Notes: generated by a model from the letters alone, not told the origin. A stretch of DNA of 56,019 nt from Basidiobolus meristosporus CBS 931.73 (GCA_002104905.1 MCFE01000583.1:1-56019); one strand, 5' to 3'. Counted from the first letter of the stretch, positions 34,651 through 46,458 are shown. A program made the numbers and translations.

Positions 34651-35270
34651 ATGTACATTGTCAGCCTAGTGCAGTCTGACTTCTATAATAGCAAGGTAGA
34701 ACTACCAACAAGACAACAGCTGTGTACACAAGGGCTTGTAGTGTATTCAGCAGAGCTGGGCTCAAGTGATGTAGATTAGTTTTCAGTGAGAGGCAAATTG
34801 TATACCACAGCCACCATGTCCTTCATTGTGGACCATGTGAAGAATCTACTGACAAGCTAATTAGCAATATCAGGCAATCTAGGGATTGGCACAACACCTT
34901 CAGTTGAATTTTGCAAAAGTAATGCACATACTAGAGGTTGCAGTACTTCTACAGGATCAGTGCTCCACAATATACATTTGAATTTTGAAAAAGTTTATTT
35001 CAAAGATTGGCTGATGAGGTGTTAGACCTTCTGGTGCCTGCAGAAAACCAGGACATGTAAAAACCAGTGAATAAGCTTGGAATAAAATAACATTGGAATA
35101 AAGTCCCAGGATTCCTGGCAAGTCATGGGCACAGAGCATTTTGGCCAACACACTTGACAAATGGTAAATATCAATGGAGTTACTTGTTGAGTGTGAGGTT
35201 GGGTTGATCTTAGTATGGGGCATAGCAACCTTCATGGGTTAGTTCACTCTACAATTGAGTTACTTCTCAT
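34651..35270 (+). pseudogene. Plavaka-like unknown gene, plus-strand fragment
   Basis: Matches the 3' half of the gene (compare 43295-43440 and 41860-42130), including the ELPTRQQLCTQGL-like block and the final VxAENQDM block near 35035-35060. Much decayed. Bases 35271-35559 to the right are unassigned. Confidence 0.55.
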
Positions 35271-35559
35271 GATCCAATGAAAATAGACCAATTTTGTGTA
35301 TGAAAAGTCTTTATGAAAAATATCTTGGTCCTGTGGTGAATCCAATCCCAATTAGCTGTAAAGATCCTGTTTGGAAACTGTCACAATACCAGCAGCTTGG
35401 AATTCATGACCATCTACACAATCTGATGATGGAATCACAATGGCATTTTACTGCCAAATAAAGTTAAAACATAACAGTGTTTAGGCAGTGTGTTGCCAAG
35501 GGTGATATGGCATTATTGCAGTCTTGATATGCTCTACAGCTATTTGAGTGAATCTAACC

Positions 35560-35935
35560 AGCCAGTACATCCAATTACCTGATATGGCCAAAAATATGGC
35601 AGTGTTTTGATGGCCCTATTGCAAGCCTCTGATGTCATTATCATAGCAGTATGGCAGCTTACAGCTAGTTATGTATAATGCTACCATACCAACTTACCAA
35701 ATGATACTTCATTTATCTACCTCCCCTTGTGCAATACATATAGTTCACTGTAGGACAATCCCACATTATTTGCAAACCCACTACTACCTTGGGTATTCCA
35801 CATAAAGATTAAATTGCAAAGTACAATGGCCTCCTGCTTGCTAACTTCTACAAATGTGAACACCTGCTGCAATTGACATACTACTATCACCTCAACTTTA
35901 CAGCTTTTTAGTGTGATACAAACAAAGCTACCATA
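35560..35935 (-). mobile_element. Plavaka-like right end, minus strand
   Basis: Reverse-strand match to 8870-9180: the last coding block of the transposase and the flank with CAAGGGGAGGTAG. About 35936-36280 beyond it is unassigned apart from short matches. Confidence 0.6.
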
Positions 35936-36279
35936 TACCTTGCATTGTGCCAGAAGGTTTCAAGAGACACAGAACATCCAACCAATCAGGAATCAGTATT
36001 GTGAAACCTGTTTAGCATAGGGATACCATATATGGTATGAAAATGGTAGGGATGGTGACACAAACTGGTCATGTGTCATAGGTACTGGCACAGGTGCTTG
36101 CCCAATATAGAAGTACTTATAGCTATTAATCTTACATAAAGTGAGGGATAACATATGCAATAAGGTAAGCCGCTGTAATAGTCAGTCAGCTTATTGGATA
36201 GTACTGATCAAGTAAGACAAATGGGATATAACTAAAATAAGTGTAGTAGAGATATAGGGAAGTAGAAAATATGGGAATG

Positions 36280-37168
36280 AGCACATCTGTCAGTGGGTGT
36301 CACTGCAACCCCACTGCAACATGTGGGAATCAGTGAAGGAACAGTGGCATAAGGCTGTTGTGTTCCCACCAAAGTTGTTGAACCAGAGCATTACAGCAGA
36401 AATACTTATTGAGTGGTGGATTTTGATGGAGTTACTTGTTTAGTATGGGGTTGGGCTTAATGTTATTGCAGGGTATAGGGACTTGTATTGGTCAATACAA
36501 TTGGCAATGGAGGTACAACTGAAGTTTCAACAGAAATATATCAATTTGTATGCATGAAAAGTAAGAGAAATGGTTGAGTTAGGAAGTAAGGGGTTTGAAA
36601 AGAGGCAATAATCAGCCAATGCACACAAATGTAGGAGGTGATAGAGTGTCTGGGATCAGAAGGTGAGCAAATTGGTAGTGAACCAATCAAAAGCCACTTT
36701 TGTATTGTTGTGGCAAAATATTTGAACTAAGTGTTTTGTGAAATCTGGGGTGCAAATATTTTTCAACAGTCTCTGGACAGTGTCCTAAAGGGATCAGTAC
36801 CTCTTTGTTGCAGGACTTTGACTCTGTGATGGCCTTTTGATGGGATCATTACAATAATTTTTCATAGGGAGTGGGCTAATATTCAAGAGGCCATTAGAAG
36901 TCTAACATGCCAACACCTTAAGGCCAGCATACCACATAACCATCAGGACCTCAAGGCCTAGCAGAATGTGCTTTAGTTTTGCCATAAGCATTATCCTGGA
37001 CTCAAACAAGCAAATGGATTTTAGGCCAGCATTAGTGTGCTAAGAAAGTATCTCAAGAATAACTGAAATTATCTAATGTAGAGGAACAAGGGTGTAATGG
37101 CTAAAGGCCAGTGGTTTCCTCAAGATCCCATTGCAGCATGGCCAAAAGCTCCAAACAAGTGTCAAAGA
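36280..37168 (+). pseudogene. Plavaka-like unknown gene, rearranged plus-strand copy
   Basis: 36280-36860 is the gene's C-terminal block and 3' flank, and 36861-37168 is a more upstream part of the same gene (matching 5400-5090; HKHYPGLKQ-like, then KGVMAKGQWFPQDP-like). The order is 3' part before middle part, so this is a tandem or rearranged copy. It is interrupted at 37168 by the copia element. Confidence 0.6.
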
Positions 37169-37517
37169 TGTTGTAAAAGTCTTAGACATAGTGGAAGTGT
37201 TTGGGAGGACAAGTAGATTATGTGGTTTTCACTTGATGACTTATTGAATGTAAAAGTGGTATATATGCTTTTACATGGTCTTGGCATAAAAAACATGCAG
37301 AATAGGATAAGGAAGGTCCCAAGAACATGTGTGCAAAGTGTGGGGCTGTTTGGACAACTTTGAGAATTTTCATGTTCTGGGTACCTGGTATTTTGGTGAA
37401 AATATTCTAAGTAAATCCTGACAAGGAATTTGGTCAGTATTCTCTAGGATTTGAAGGTATTGATCTAAGTGACTAAGTTAGGTGAGTATTTAGGTGGATA
37501 TACAAATTTTTACAACA
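37169..37517 (-). repeat. Copia 3' LTR
   Basis: 349 bp, TGTTG...CAACA. Preceded (minus sense) by the polypurine tract at about 37518-37530. Confidence 0.85.
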
Positions 37518-37528
37518 CTCCCACTCAG

Positions 37529-40500
37529 CTAAAGGTTCATACTGACTAGTTGTAATTTTGACCTAGGATATTCAAACTTGTCTCTAGTTAATGGTTTTGT
37601 AAATATGTCTGCAATCATTTCATCTGTAGGACAGTAAACTAAGCTAACTAAGTTATTCTCTATAGCCTCACGTATGAAATGATGTCTAATATCTATGTGC
37701 TTGGTTCTAGCATGAAAAGTTGTATTTCTACCTAATTGTTTATATCCTTGATTATCTTGAAATAAAGTAATAGGTGTTTTTTGACATAGGCCTAAATCTG
37801 TAAACAGCTTTCTTAACCACATTGCTACTTCTGTAGCTTCACAGGCTGCCATATACTCAGCCTCTGTAGTAGAAAGTGCTATGGTTGGTTGCTTTCTTGA
37901 ATTCCATGAAATTGCTCCTTTACAGTAAAGAAAGGTGTATCCTGTGGTGGATCTTCTGTCTTCTAAATTTGTCCCCAATCAGCATCAGAGTATCCCACAA
38001 GATCCTGTTCTGAATCCTTATAAGTATATCTTAAGCAGATATCAGCAGTTCCTTTTAGGTATCTAAAAATCTGCTTAACTGCTGCAATATGATCAGATCC
38101 ATAGTTCTGATTATGTTGGCTGACAACTCCCACTGAATATGAGATATCTAGACGTGTTCCAAGCATGATATACATCAGACTGCCAACCATAGATTGATAA
38201 GGAAAGTCAGGGCTTTCAGATGGCACCAAGCTCTCTTGATTTGGTTGAGTTTTGACCAAGTTAAGGTTTGTCTCCATTGGGGTAGCTGCCAGTTTACAGT
38301 CTTCCATTTTGTACTTCTTTAGTATATCTTGAATATACTTGGATTGACTTAGGGTGATAGTCTGGGTACTTCTGTCTATGGAGAACTTAATCCCTAAGTA
38401 GTAACTAAGTTCTCCTAGATCGGACATCTTGAACTCCTTAGATAGGCTGGATTTAGTCTCTTCCAATGTTTCTAGGTTATTGGTGGCTATAATAAGATCA
38501 TCCCCATATAGAGCTAATAGAACTGGATCTGCTCTATCTGGCCTATAGTATATACTATAGTCAGCATTACTTCTTTTGAAACTCAAAGATTCCAAATAAG
38601 AATCTATCTTGCAATTCCAGGCTCTTGGTGATTGTTTGAGGCCATATAGTGACTTTTTAAGCTTGCAGACCAAATGGGGGTTATCTTGGTCAATAAACCC
38701 ATCAGGCTGGTCTATATACATGTCCTCATCAAGTTCTCCATTCAAAAATGCAGATTTTATATCTATTTGATGAATAAAAAACTAATATTTTGCTGCAATA
38801 GCCAAAATTAATCTGATGGAATTAAACTTGGCTACCGGTGCAAAGGTCTCAGTGTAGTCAAGTCCTTTTGTTTGAGAGTATCCTTTGGCTACAAGTCTTG
38901 CTTTGTATCACCCAATTGTACCATCAGCCTTGTATTTTGTCTTGAAGACCCATCTGCATCCAATTGATTTTTGGTTGATTAGTAATTTGACTAAGTCCCA
39001 AGTTTGATTTACCATCAGGGCCTGATATTCCTCAGTCATTGCAGATCTCCAAAACTCTGTCTGAGGGCTATTTAGGGCCTCTTTTACAGTCTGGGGTTCA
39101 TCAATATGGACTGAATAGGCATAGGCTAAGTTGGTACCCTCATTGATATAGTAATTTGGGCTATTTCTTGTCCAATTGGATCTCCAGGCATTTGATACTG
39201 GAATGATCACTTCTGGGATATTCCTGGGCACTGATTCTGGCTGAACCACAGTTGTAGAGTCCTCTGGAGTGAAAAAATTTTCATTGTTTTGCTCTGATTC
39301 AATCCTGACATTTGGTGGACTTGAGATCAAATTTTTGTCATCATCTGATGTCATTTTTTGTGAAAATTTTGAATTTTCATCAAACAACACATCCCTGGAC
39401 TTGATCAGCTTCTTTGCTTTGGTATTGTAGAGTCTGTATGCCCTACTCTCATTGCAGTAGCCCAAAAATATGCATTTTACACTTTTTGGTTCAAATTTTG
39501 ACTGATTTCTGGCCAGTTTTTTGGCATATGCTGTACACCCAAATATTCTTAGATGTTCTGCACTTGGTCTGTATCCATACCATGCTTCAAATGGAGTAGA
39601 ATCACAAAGTACTCTGTTATAACTCCTATTTTTAAGATATACAGCAGTGGCAACTGATTCCACCCAAAAATCATAGGATAATTTTTGATCATGGATCATA
39701 GATCTTGCTGTATCAATTATTGATCTGTTAGCTTGTTCTGCTACTCCATTTTGCTGTGGGGAGTATGGTACAGTAGTCTCTTGCTTTATCCCATGAATTT
39801 TGCAGAAGTGGATGAAGAGTTTTGAGGTATATTCTCCATCATTGCCAGAGCGTATTTTCTTGATTTTTTCACCAGTTTCTCTCTCCACCATGGCTTTAAA
39901 CTCCCTGAGCTTAGACAGTGCTTCTTCCTTTCTCTCCATGAAGTAGACCCATGTGTATCTTGTATAATCATCAATAAAAGTGAGTAAATACTTAATCCCG
40001 CCTAAGGATAAATTTTGCATTGGTCCATATAGATCTGAGTGAATTAGATCTAATTTTTTCTTAGTTTTGATTAACCCAGAGCTCTTGAACGGTTGTCTGG
40101 CTTGTTTCCCATATATGCAGGCTTCACAGTGCTCCAAATTAGCTGGGGGATCAATTTTCACTCCAGAAATTAGCTGATCTTTGATCATTTTACGCAAATA
40201 ATCAAAATTGATGTGTCCAAATCTCCTGTGCCAAAGCATTGGTGTTTCTTCAATTAAGTTTCTTATATTGGCCTCCAAATATGATGGAATGTAAGTCAAC
40301 TTGTATAGATTCTGATCTCTGATGCCCAAAGCAATATGGGCACCATTTTGATCAGTGATCCTGCATCCAGAATTGTCAAAACTGAAACTGAGTCCTTCTG
40401 CTGTGGCCTTGCTTACAGAGAGTAGGTTCTTGGCTATTTCTGGTACATAGAGTACTTCTTTAAAGGTCAGTGTATGGCTTCCTTCACTGCTTCTTAGGTT

Positions 40501-41496
40501 TACTTGGATAGTTCCTTCTCCCACTGCATCAAGTGTTCTATTGTCACCTATGAAAACCTTCTTAATTGGAATTTCTTGATATTGGGTAAAAAGTTCTTTT
40601 TGGTGTGTAATGTGTTGAGAAGCTCCAGAGTCAATATACCACACCTGAGAATCCTTGTTTGTGGTCATATTGAGTGCAGATATGAATAGTCTATCTTCAG
40701 TTGTTGCAGCATTTCCATATTCAGGCTTCTTTTGCTGATAATCTCTCTTTTTGAGACACTGGTCTGATGTGTGTCCTTTCCTTTTGCAGTAGTTGCAAAA
40801 TAGGTTGCTGTTGCCTTTGTAGGGTCTTGGGTACCTCCTTTGTTGGTTATCATTGCTTATTAAAACATTTTCTTCTTCCTTCTTATTGGTGCTTGATTTT
40901 CTTAATTCTTCATCCAGGAGCCTTCCATATATGTAATTTAAGGTCAAATCTTCAGTTCTGGACTCTAGGGCTGATACAAGGCCCTGAAACCTGTCTGTCA
41001 GGCTATTCAGGATGGTAACTATCACATCCTCATCAGTAGTTGGTACACCCACAGATTCCATCTCATCTACCAGTAGGGTAATTCTGTTAATTAGATTTTT
41101 CATTTCTTCTCCTGGCAGCATCTTTGTAGTAAAGAATTTTTGTCTCAGATACATTTTCTTGGCAGCTGAACATGACTGGTAGGTGTCTTCTAATGCTTTC
41201 CAGGCATTCTTTGCCGTTTTTGTTCTTGAGCATTGAATTAGCAATTTGTCCTTGACATTAAGGCAAATGCAGTTAAAGGTACTTTGTTCTTTCTTCTGGT
41301 ACTTTGAGGCTTCCTCTCACACGTTTTTAGGAGGGCATTCCTCTCCCATGACAATATCCCAAAGGCCTCTTTTTGGTAGCAGCATCTTCATCTTCACCTT
41401 CCACACTTGGTAGTTAGAGCCATCCAACTTTTCAGCAGAGGGAAAAATTCCAGTAATAGCAGTAGTAGACATTGCAGAGAGTGACAGCTTGGGGCT
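37529..41496 (-). pseudogene. Copia Gag-Pol polyprotein, four inactivating lesions
   Basis: Starts at the ATG (about 41496) in the primer site. Gag has a stop near 41315, then an open frame 41244-38908. Landmarks are the zinc knuckle CNYCKRKGHTSDQC, protease WYIDSGASQH, the integrase HHCC region (LWHRRFGHI ... CEACIYGKQ), and the integrase core with LIHSDLYGP and PYSPQQNGVAEQ. The expected second Asp motif SDNG reads SGND. RT continues past stops near 38905 and 38780 to KSLYGLKQSPRAWN and the catalytic box LYGDDL, where YVDD is usual. RNase H (DRRSTTGYTFLYCKG, TKHIDIRHHF) follows a frameshift near 37975. Gag and Pol share one frame, as is normal for copia. Three stops plus one frameshift make it inactive. 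Confidence 0.9.
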
Positions 41497-41504
41497 CATA
41501 ACCT
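41485..41504 (-). promoter_or_regulatory. Copia primer-binding site overlapping the gag start codon
   Basis: Directly inside the 5' LTR the minus strand reads GGTTATGAGCCCC. This is nearly the complement of the anticodon arm of eukaryotic initiator tRNA-Met (GGGCCCAUAACC), the internal site used by Drosophila copia as a half-tRNA primer. The ATG in it is the gag start codon. The same motif follows the LTRs at 344-692, 1018-1364 and 33713-34058. Confidence 0.7.
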
Positions 41505-41836
41505 GTTGTAAGAGTCTTGGAGATATTGGAAGTGATTGGGAGGACAAGTAGATTATGTGGTTTTCATTTAATGATTTATTGAATATAAAAGTAGTATTTA
41601 TACTTTTTACCTGGTCTTGGCATTACAAGCACATAGAATAGGTTAAGGAAGGTCCCAAGAACATGTGTGCAAAGTTTGGGGCTGTTTGGACAACTTTGAG
41701 AATTTTCATGTTCTGGGTAAATATTCTAAGTAAATCCAAACAAGGAATTTGGTCAGTATTCTCTAGGATTTGAGGGTAATGATCTAAGTGACTAAGTTAG
41801 GTGAACATTTAGGTGGAATTACGAGTTTTTACAACA
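41505..41836 (-). repeat. Copia 5' LTR
   Basis: 332 bp, TGTTG...CAACA. Shorter than its partner, partly because a CTGGTATTTTGGTG-like piece is deleted near 41719. Confidence 0.85.
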
Positions 41837-43500
41837 ATGTGCACACAAGAGGTTACTGTACTTCTTCAGGAGCAGTGCTCAATAGAACACACTTGAATTT
41901 GGACTCAATTCCTCCCAAAGATTGGTAGAAGAGGTGCTAGACCTTCCAGTGCCTGCAGAAGACCAGGACATGTAAGAGCCAGTGAATAAGCAATGGTATA
42001 AAGTCACAGGGCTCATGCTAAGTCATGGACAAAGAACATTTTGGCCAGCAGTATTATTGAATGATGGAATTTAATGGAGTTACTTATTGAGTATGAGGCT
42101 GAATTAATCTTAGTGTTGGGTATAAGGACTTGTATGGGTTAGTACAATCTACTATTGAGTTATGTCTGAATATCCAAAGGAAATATACCAATTATGTGTA
42201 TGAAAAGTATGAGGACAGGTTGAGCTTGTAATTAAGGAGTAGGAGAAAGAGGGAATAGCCAATCCTTGTACACAAGCATAAAAGATGACTCAGTGTCCAG
42301 GACTGGAAAGTGAGAGGAATGGCAGAGAAACAATCAAAAGCCACTTATGTATTGTTGTGATGAAGAATTTGATCAAGTTTTCAGGAAATCTGAGGTGCAA
42401 CTTTTTTTCAAAAGTTTTTTCACAGTGACCTGATGGCATCAATGCCTATTAGTTACAGGATTTAAATTTTGTGAAGGGCTTTTGATAGGATCATCACAAT
42501 TATTTTTTTCATAAGGACCTCTTAGTTGTGGAAATTAAGCATTGTGATGGCCTTTTGACAGGATCATTGCAATTATTCTTCATAGGGATTGTACAGTCTT
42601 TGAAGCACATCACCAATGCCAAAAGATAAAGCCCATAGAAAAACCTATTACTGTATGAGAGGGAGAGACTACAATATATATACTAGTGCCTAAAAGTCAA
42701 TGGAAACTGATGATCTAAGATACAGTCAAGTGCAATGATTATAATTGGGCTGATACTCAGGAGGCTGTGTGAGCTCTACACACAGTTATTTAAAGGACAG
42801 TTCTCCTTGGCACTATGTAGAGCCAAAGGCCAATCAGTATGTGCTTGATCTGTTTCATAAGTAGTATCCTGCTTTCAAACAAGCAAGGTGATTTTGGGCC
42901 ATCATTGGTATGCTAAGAAGATATTCCAAGAATAATTGATACTACAAATGGCAAAAGGACTAGGTTACCATGGCAAAAAACCAGCAGCTTCCTCTAAGGC
43001 TCATCTCATGTAAGATTGGGAGCTCTTAACAAGTGGCAGTGAAATGTCAGGTGGTTGGAAGAGTGCCAGATGGAGAAGAGCAATCAGAGACAGAAGCACC
43101 ATTGCTGCATTCATCAAGGGAAAATACATAACACAATACAACAAGTATTCAGTGGCAGGTGAGGTCCTGGCAGTGACAGGGGAAAGAAAGGAAAGTCTGG
43201 CTAAGTCAGAGACAGAGAAGTGTGAGACAAAAGCTGAAGTATTTGATAATCAGCACTGTCAACCAAGAACAGTGCAATTCCTAGAACAGCCAAGAAGAAT
43301 TACCAACAAGACAACAACTATTTTCACAAGAGATTGAAGGGCAGCCAGTGGTACCATGCTCCAGTGAGGTTGATGAGCTTACAGAGAAAGGTACTTCTAC
43401 TACCACAGTCTCCACATCCTCCATTGTAGACAGAGTGGAGATCCCACAGGTGGGCAGAGCAACAACATCAAGAAGTCCAGGGTTTACTAAGATGCCCACA
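41837..43500 (+). pseudogene. Plavaka-like unknown gene, plus-strand copy
   Basis: 41837-42580 is the C-terminal block and 3' flank (VPAEDQDM then EPVNKQWYK, about 41950-42000). From 42590 a fresh copy of the gene's middle part begins (TVFEAHHQCQKIKP, then EKPITV). It runs through a SSEVDELTEKGTSTTT block (43360 on) to about 43480. The order repeats that at 36280-37168. Frames are broken, although 43348-43665 is open into the unique DNA beyond. This is the last transposon sequence before the gene-rich region. Confidence 0.6.
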
Positions 43501-44466
43501 GAGGGATTTTGGTACAGTAATATGCACACACAAATGAGAGCTCCCCTAACCAAATCACTTCAGGATCCAAGGGTGAAGAGACCCACAGAGAGACCGGTTG
43601 GACACCAACCATTGACTGGATCACTATTGTCAAGGTTACCACCACCAAAGCCACTCCACACTTGACCGGAATTTTCTCCAGTCATACCAACAACCCCTTA
43701 CCGATTTGGCAGGTGATAAAGTCAAGGCTTGACACAACCATTCGTCCAGGCGATTTGGTTCAGCAAGAGCATTGCCAGCCCCGCCCCCACTCCCACGACG
43801 AAACACCCACCAAGTCCACCAGTGGCACTCGACATGTCCGAAACTCCTCCGAATCGACCACGTCTGGTGAAGGGTGGAAGCGATGAGGGTTGGCCGATTA
43901 TTTTGATGCGCGCCAAGCCAGTTCCTTCCAAAGGTAGGCATGCGCGAGAGTTCCACACGATCCACCACCAATAAGCCTACGGCGTATAAACAAGCCGAGC
44001 CGCGTATGATTGGCCAGGGACGAGGCAAGCGATGGCACTCTGTGAAGCGTTGGGCCTACGAATCAGGTGGATCAGCAATGAATGGGCCGGAAGTTTGACA
44101 GTTGCGATCGATGGAACACCCCCTCCGCAAACCCCCCACCCTAGAGTGGAAGGGAGGACGACCCGCTAAGGAACGAGGTGTCAGTCAAAGGTTGCTGTGG
44201 TTGGGATCAGCTGAGTGCCCATTTATTGGTATATATGGTGTAGGGGCCAATTTGGGGAATAAAGATGTGCCAGTGTAACGTATTCAACAGAGCAAATTAA
44301 CGGATCAAGGTGCGACGTGTCACGGGGAGGGGGGGGGGGAATACCGCAACGTTGGCTATCGACCCCAACCCCAAATCGGCCTCAGGGAAATCCATTCGTA
44401 GCCCGGGAAAGGGCAGATGGGGTAGATTGGGAAGGGGGATCATTGAATGGCAATCACTGAGTAATG
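43501..44466. other. Transition from repeats to unique GC-rich DNA; no firm gene
   Basis: Composition changes from AT-rich to GC-rich at about 43,650-43,700. A possible plus-strand exon starts at ATG 43832 (MSETPPNRPRLVKGG) and meets a donor-like AAG|GTAGGC near 43933, but I cannot find a convincing next exon. Overlapping minus-strand frames include a Gly-rich hydrophobic stretch (near 43780-43830). Neither is called. A run of about ten G lies at 44329-44338. Confidence 0.4.
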
Positions 44467-45828
44467 CTAATGAGCTGTACAATGGTTGACCACCTCGGCG
44501 GTGGACCAGCTTCGGATACTGATGTAGGTGACGAATACCATGACGGCGAAGCCAAAGACGATCATCAACCCATTGCAGATCCTGTACACACGCTTGGTCG
44601 CCACCGCCTTGTAGTGGAACATGGCTGGGTAGATGAAGAGCAAGGGGATACACCCAAAGCCGCCGATCAAGGCGACGAAGTTGTCCAGGTTCGAGGCGCC
44701 GCCCCAGGCAATCATGGCCAGCGCCAGGCAGAGGAGGATACGGAAGAGGTTCTTCTGCCACTTCACCATGGTCGAGGCTCTGCCTGATCTCTTACGGAAC
44801 AGGCCCTGCTCAAGGATATCGATGGCCGGGAACAGCATCAGCGGAAGGGTCAGGATGATGGCGAATACGTACAGGAATTGTACGGTGATGGTCATCGAGT
44901 GACCCACTGGCATGTTCATCAGAATGATCGTCTCGGTCACGTTGCCAAAGGCGGCGTAGGAGATGGCACCCACCGCGACGAACACCACCGTGGCACACAC
45001 GATGACACATGCCAGGACGGCGGGGAACCGTCTGGGCTCCTTCATGGAGTTGACAACGGGCAGCACCAAGCCGATTCCCTCGTAGCTAAACAAAGCGGTC
45101 CCGATGAACAGCGGGTAATCCTTGCTGTTGAAGAGCTGGATGTCCCCGGTGCCCACGGTGGTCAGCTTGTCAATGTCCCTGTAGAGGATGTAGACGATGC
45201 CGATCAGGATGAAAACATCCGCCAGCAAAGCGGTGTAAGAGAACGCCTTGATCTTTCGGGCCAGGGAGAAGGGCATGTACACCACCAGCTGGAGCAGGAT
45301 GAAATAGATCACCGGGATGTCCACGCTACAGTTCGACAACGAGTGGGTGAGGTCGTATAGATTCTGGGCCACAAAGATGAAATAAGCACAGCAGAAGCCC
45401 ATCTAATGGATGGAGAGGTTAGGGTGGGGTGGGGGACGTGAGGAGACGGGTTGGCGGAAGAGATTTACCTGGGATATGGTGATCGAGGTCATGACGACGA
45501 TTTTCATTGGTTTACCGTAGAGCTTCCCTCCGATGTCCTCGAAGTTCCCGGGGACTTGAAGTCGCACCTTGACCAGAAGCAGCATGGCCACCGCCGTGAT
45601 GGTTGCCACCACCGAGAGCACGATCATCGAGAAGATCAAGCCACCGTTGGAAAAGGCCTTGGGCAGGAAGAGGATCCCGGTACCAACGAAGGCCTTGATC
45701 AACAGCAGGAACGCCTTCTTCGCAGAAGTGGTTCCTTCGATGTCTTCGAAGACCTCGACGCCCACCCCCTGTCCTTCGCCCTTCATCGTGGGCTTGAAAC
45801 CGTCCTTCTCGCTGAAAGCATCCGCCAT
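44467..45828 (-). CDS. AVT/SLC36-type amino acid transporter
   Basis: Two exons, 45828-45469 and 45402-44467, joined across a 66-bp intron (CAG|GTAAAT...TTAG), give 431 aa. A short acidic, cytosolic N-terminus is followed by the amino acid/auxin permease (AAAP) fold with 10-11 membrane segments. The typical first helix is AFLLLIKAFVGTGILFLPKA (about residues 39-58), and FSYEGIGLVLPVVNSMKEP lies in the middle. It is closest in type to vacuolar Avt3/Avt4 and animal PAT transporters, which move neutral amino acids across the vacuole/lysosome membrane. An upstream in-frame ATG at 45858 exists, but a TATAAA at 45878-45873 would place transcription start at about 45848, past it, so I prefer 45828 (GCCATGG). 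Substrate is inferred from family only. Confidence 0.9.
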
Positions 45829-45872
45829 GGCAGAATGAGTGATATGAGGTGGTCGCATGCGGTGGAGCGGGA

Positions 45873-45878
45873 TTTATA
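45873..45878 (-). promoter_or_regulatory. TATA box of the transporter gene
   Basis: TATAAA on the minus strand, 45 bp upstream of the preferred ATG (45828) and only 15 bp upstream of the alternative ATG at 45858, which helps decide the start. The rest of 45829-46605 has no gene I can support. It includes a short GGTGGGTGCGC direct repeat near 46079-46100. Confidence 0.55.
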
Positions 45879-46439
45879 GCGGTGGCCGAGCAGCACCGAA
45901 TCAACCGCATGTTTCACGCTGCGTACAAAAAAGTGAATTAACTTTTAAAGGCTAGGTTACACCCACCCGCTCTGCCTGACTCGGGTAATTACCCCACTGC
46001 CATATCCACGATCGTGTCTCACCCTGGCTAAGGTGGGTAGAGTCTTCTTGGGAACCAGTCAATCGGGGGCGAGTGTGCGCGGTGGGTGCGCGGTGGGTGC
46101 GAACAACAGCTCCACTGGGTAATTCACTCGACCACTTTGCTGGCTGTGGGGTGGATCTGAAATGCGAGGTTTGACGGCTAAATTTAGACAAGCGTGAGAA
46201 ATTCCCTCAAACAGGAAAAGATCCGGAATATGCCACTCCGAATTCTACGGCTCCGGGGTTGTGGATGGAGACATCCTCATATACACCGTGGTGGAATACA
46301 GAATGGAATCGGCCCACATGATCCATACGAAACAGCCAAGATGTGTTGAAGTGTGGTGAAGTCATTTTATAGGAATGCTCAGCAAAAAAAACATGCTTAG
46401 GTATGAATCAATATACAAATAATACAGGGTAATAAGTGA

Positions 46440-46458
46440 GGGGAGGGGAGGGGAGGGG
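46440..46458 (+). other. Potential G-quadruplex, (GGGGA)n
   Basis: Four runs of four G separated by single A on the plus strand. It lies about 150 bp beyond the stop of the minus-strand gene 46606-47029, so the RNA of that gene would carry the C-rich strand. Confidence 0.7.

Larger units (their letters stand above)
37169..41836 (-). mobile_element. Near-complete Ty1/copia retrotransposon
   Basis: Has LTRs at 37169-37517 and 41505-41836, a primer-binding site just inside the 5' LTR, one continuous Gag-Pol frame, and a purine tract (GAGTGGGAG) before the 3' LTR. The LTRs are clearly diverged by eye, so the copy is old compared with the gypsy at 9360. No target-site duplication: AAAGA on one side and ATGTG on the other. 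The flanks are non-adjacent parts of the same Plavaka-like gene, so the locus was rearranged after or during insertion. Confidence 0.9.

Noticed and set aside
1-43500. CRISPR-like or satellite arrays in the repeat region
   Set aside because: Repeats are dispersed LTRs and transposon pieces. The only tandem repeat is the small two-unit one at 18867-18966.
43636-44028. 130-codon minus-strand frame and overlapping plus-strand frames in the GC-rich border
   Set aside because: The composition is that expected from GC-rich DNA, there is no family resemblance, and the frames overlap in opposite directions. A plus-strand exon at 43832 stays possible but unsupported.
44878-45879. Long plus-strand frames rich in His/Asp/Gly opposite the transporter
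   Set aside because: Antisense shadows of the amino acid transporter exons.
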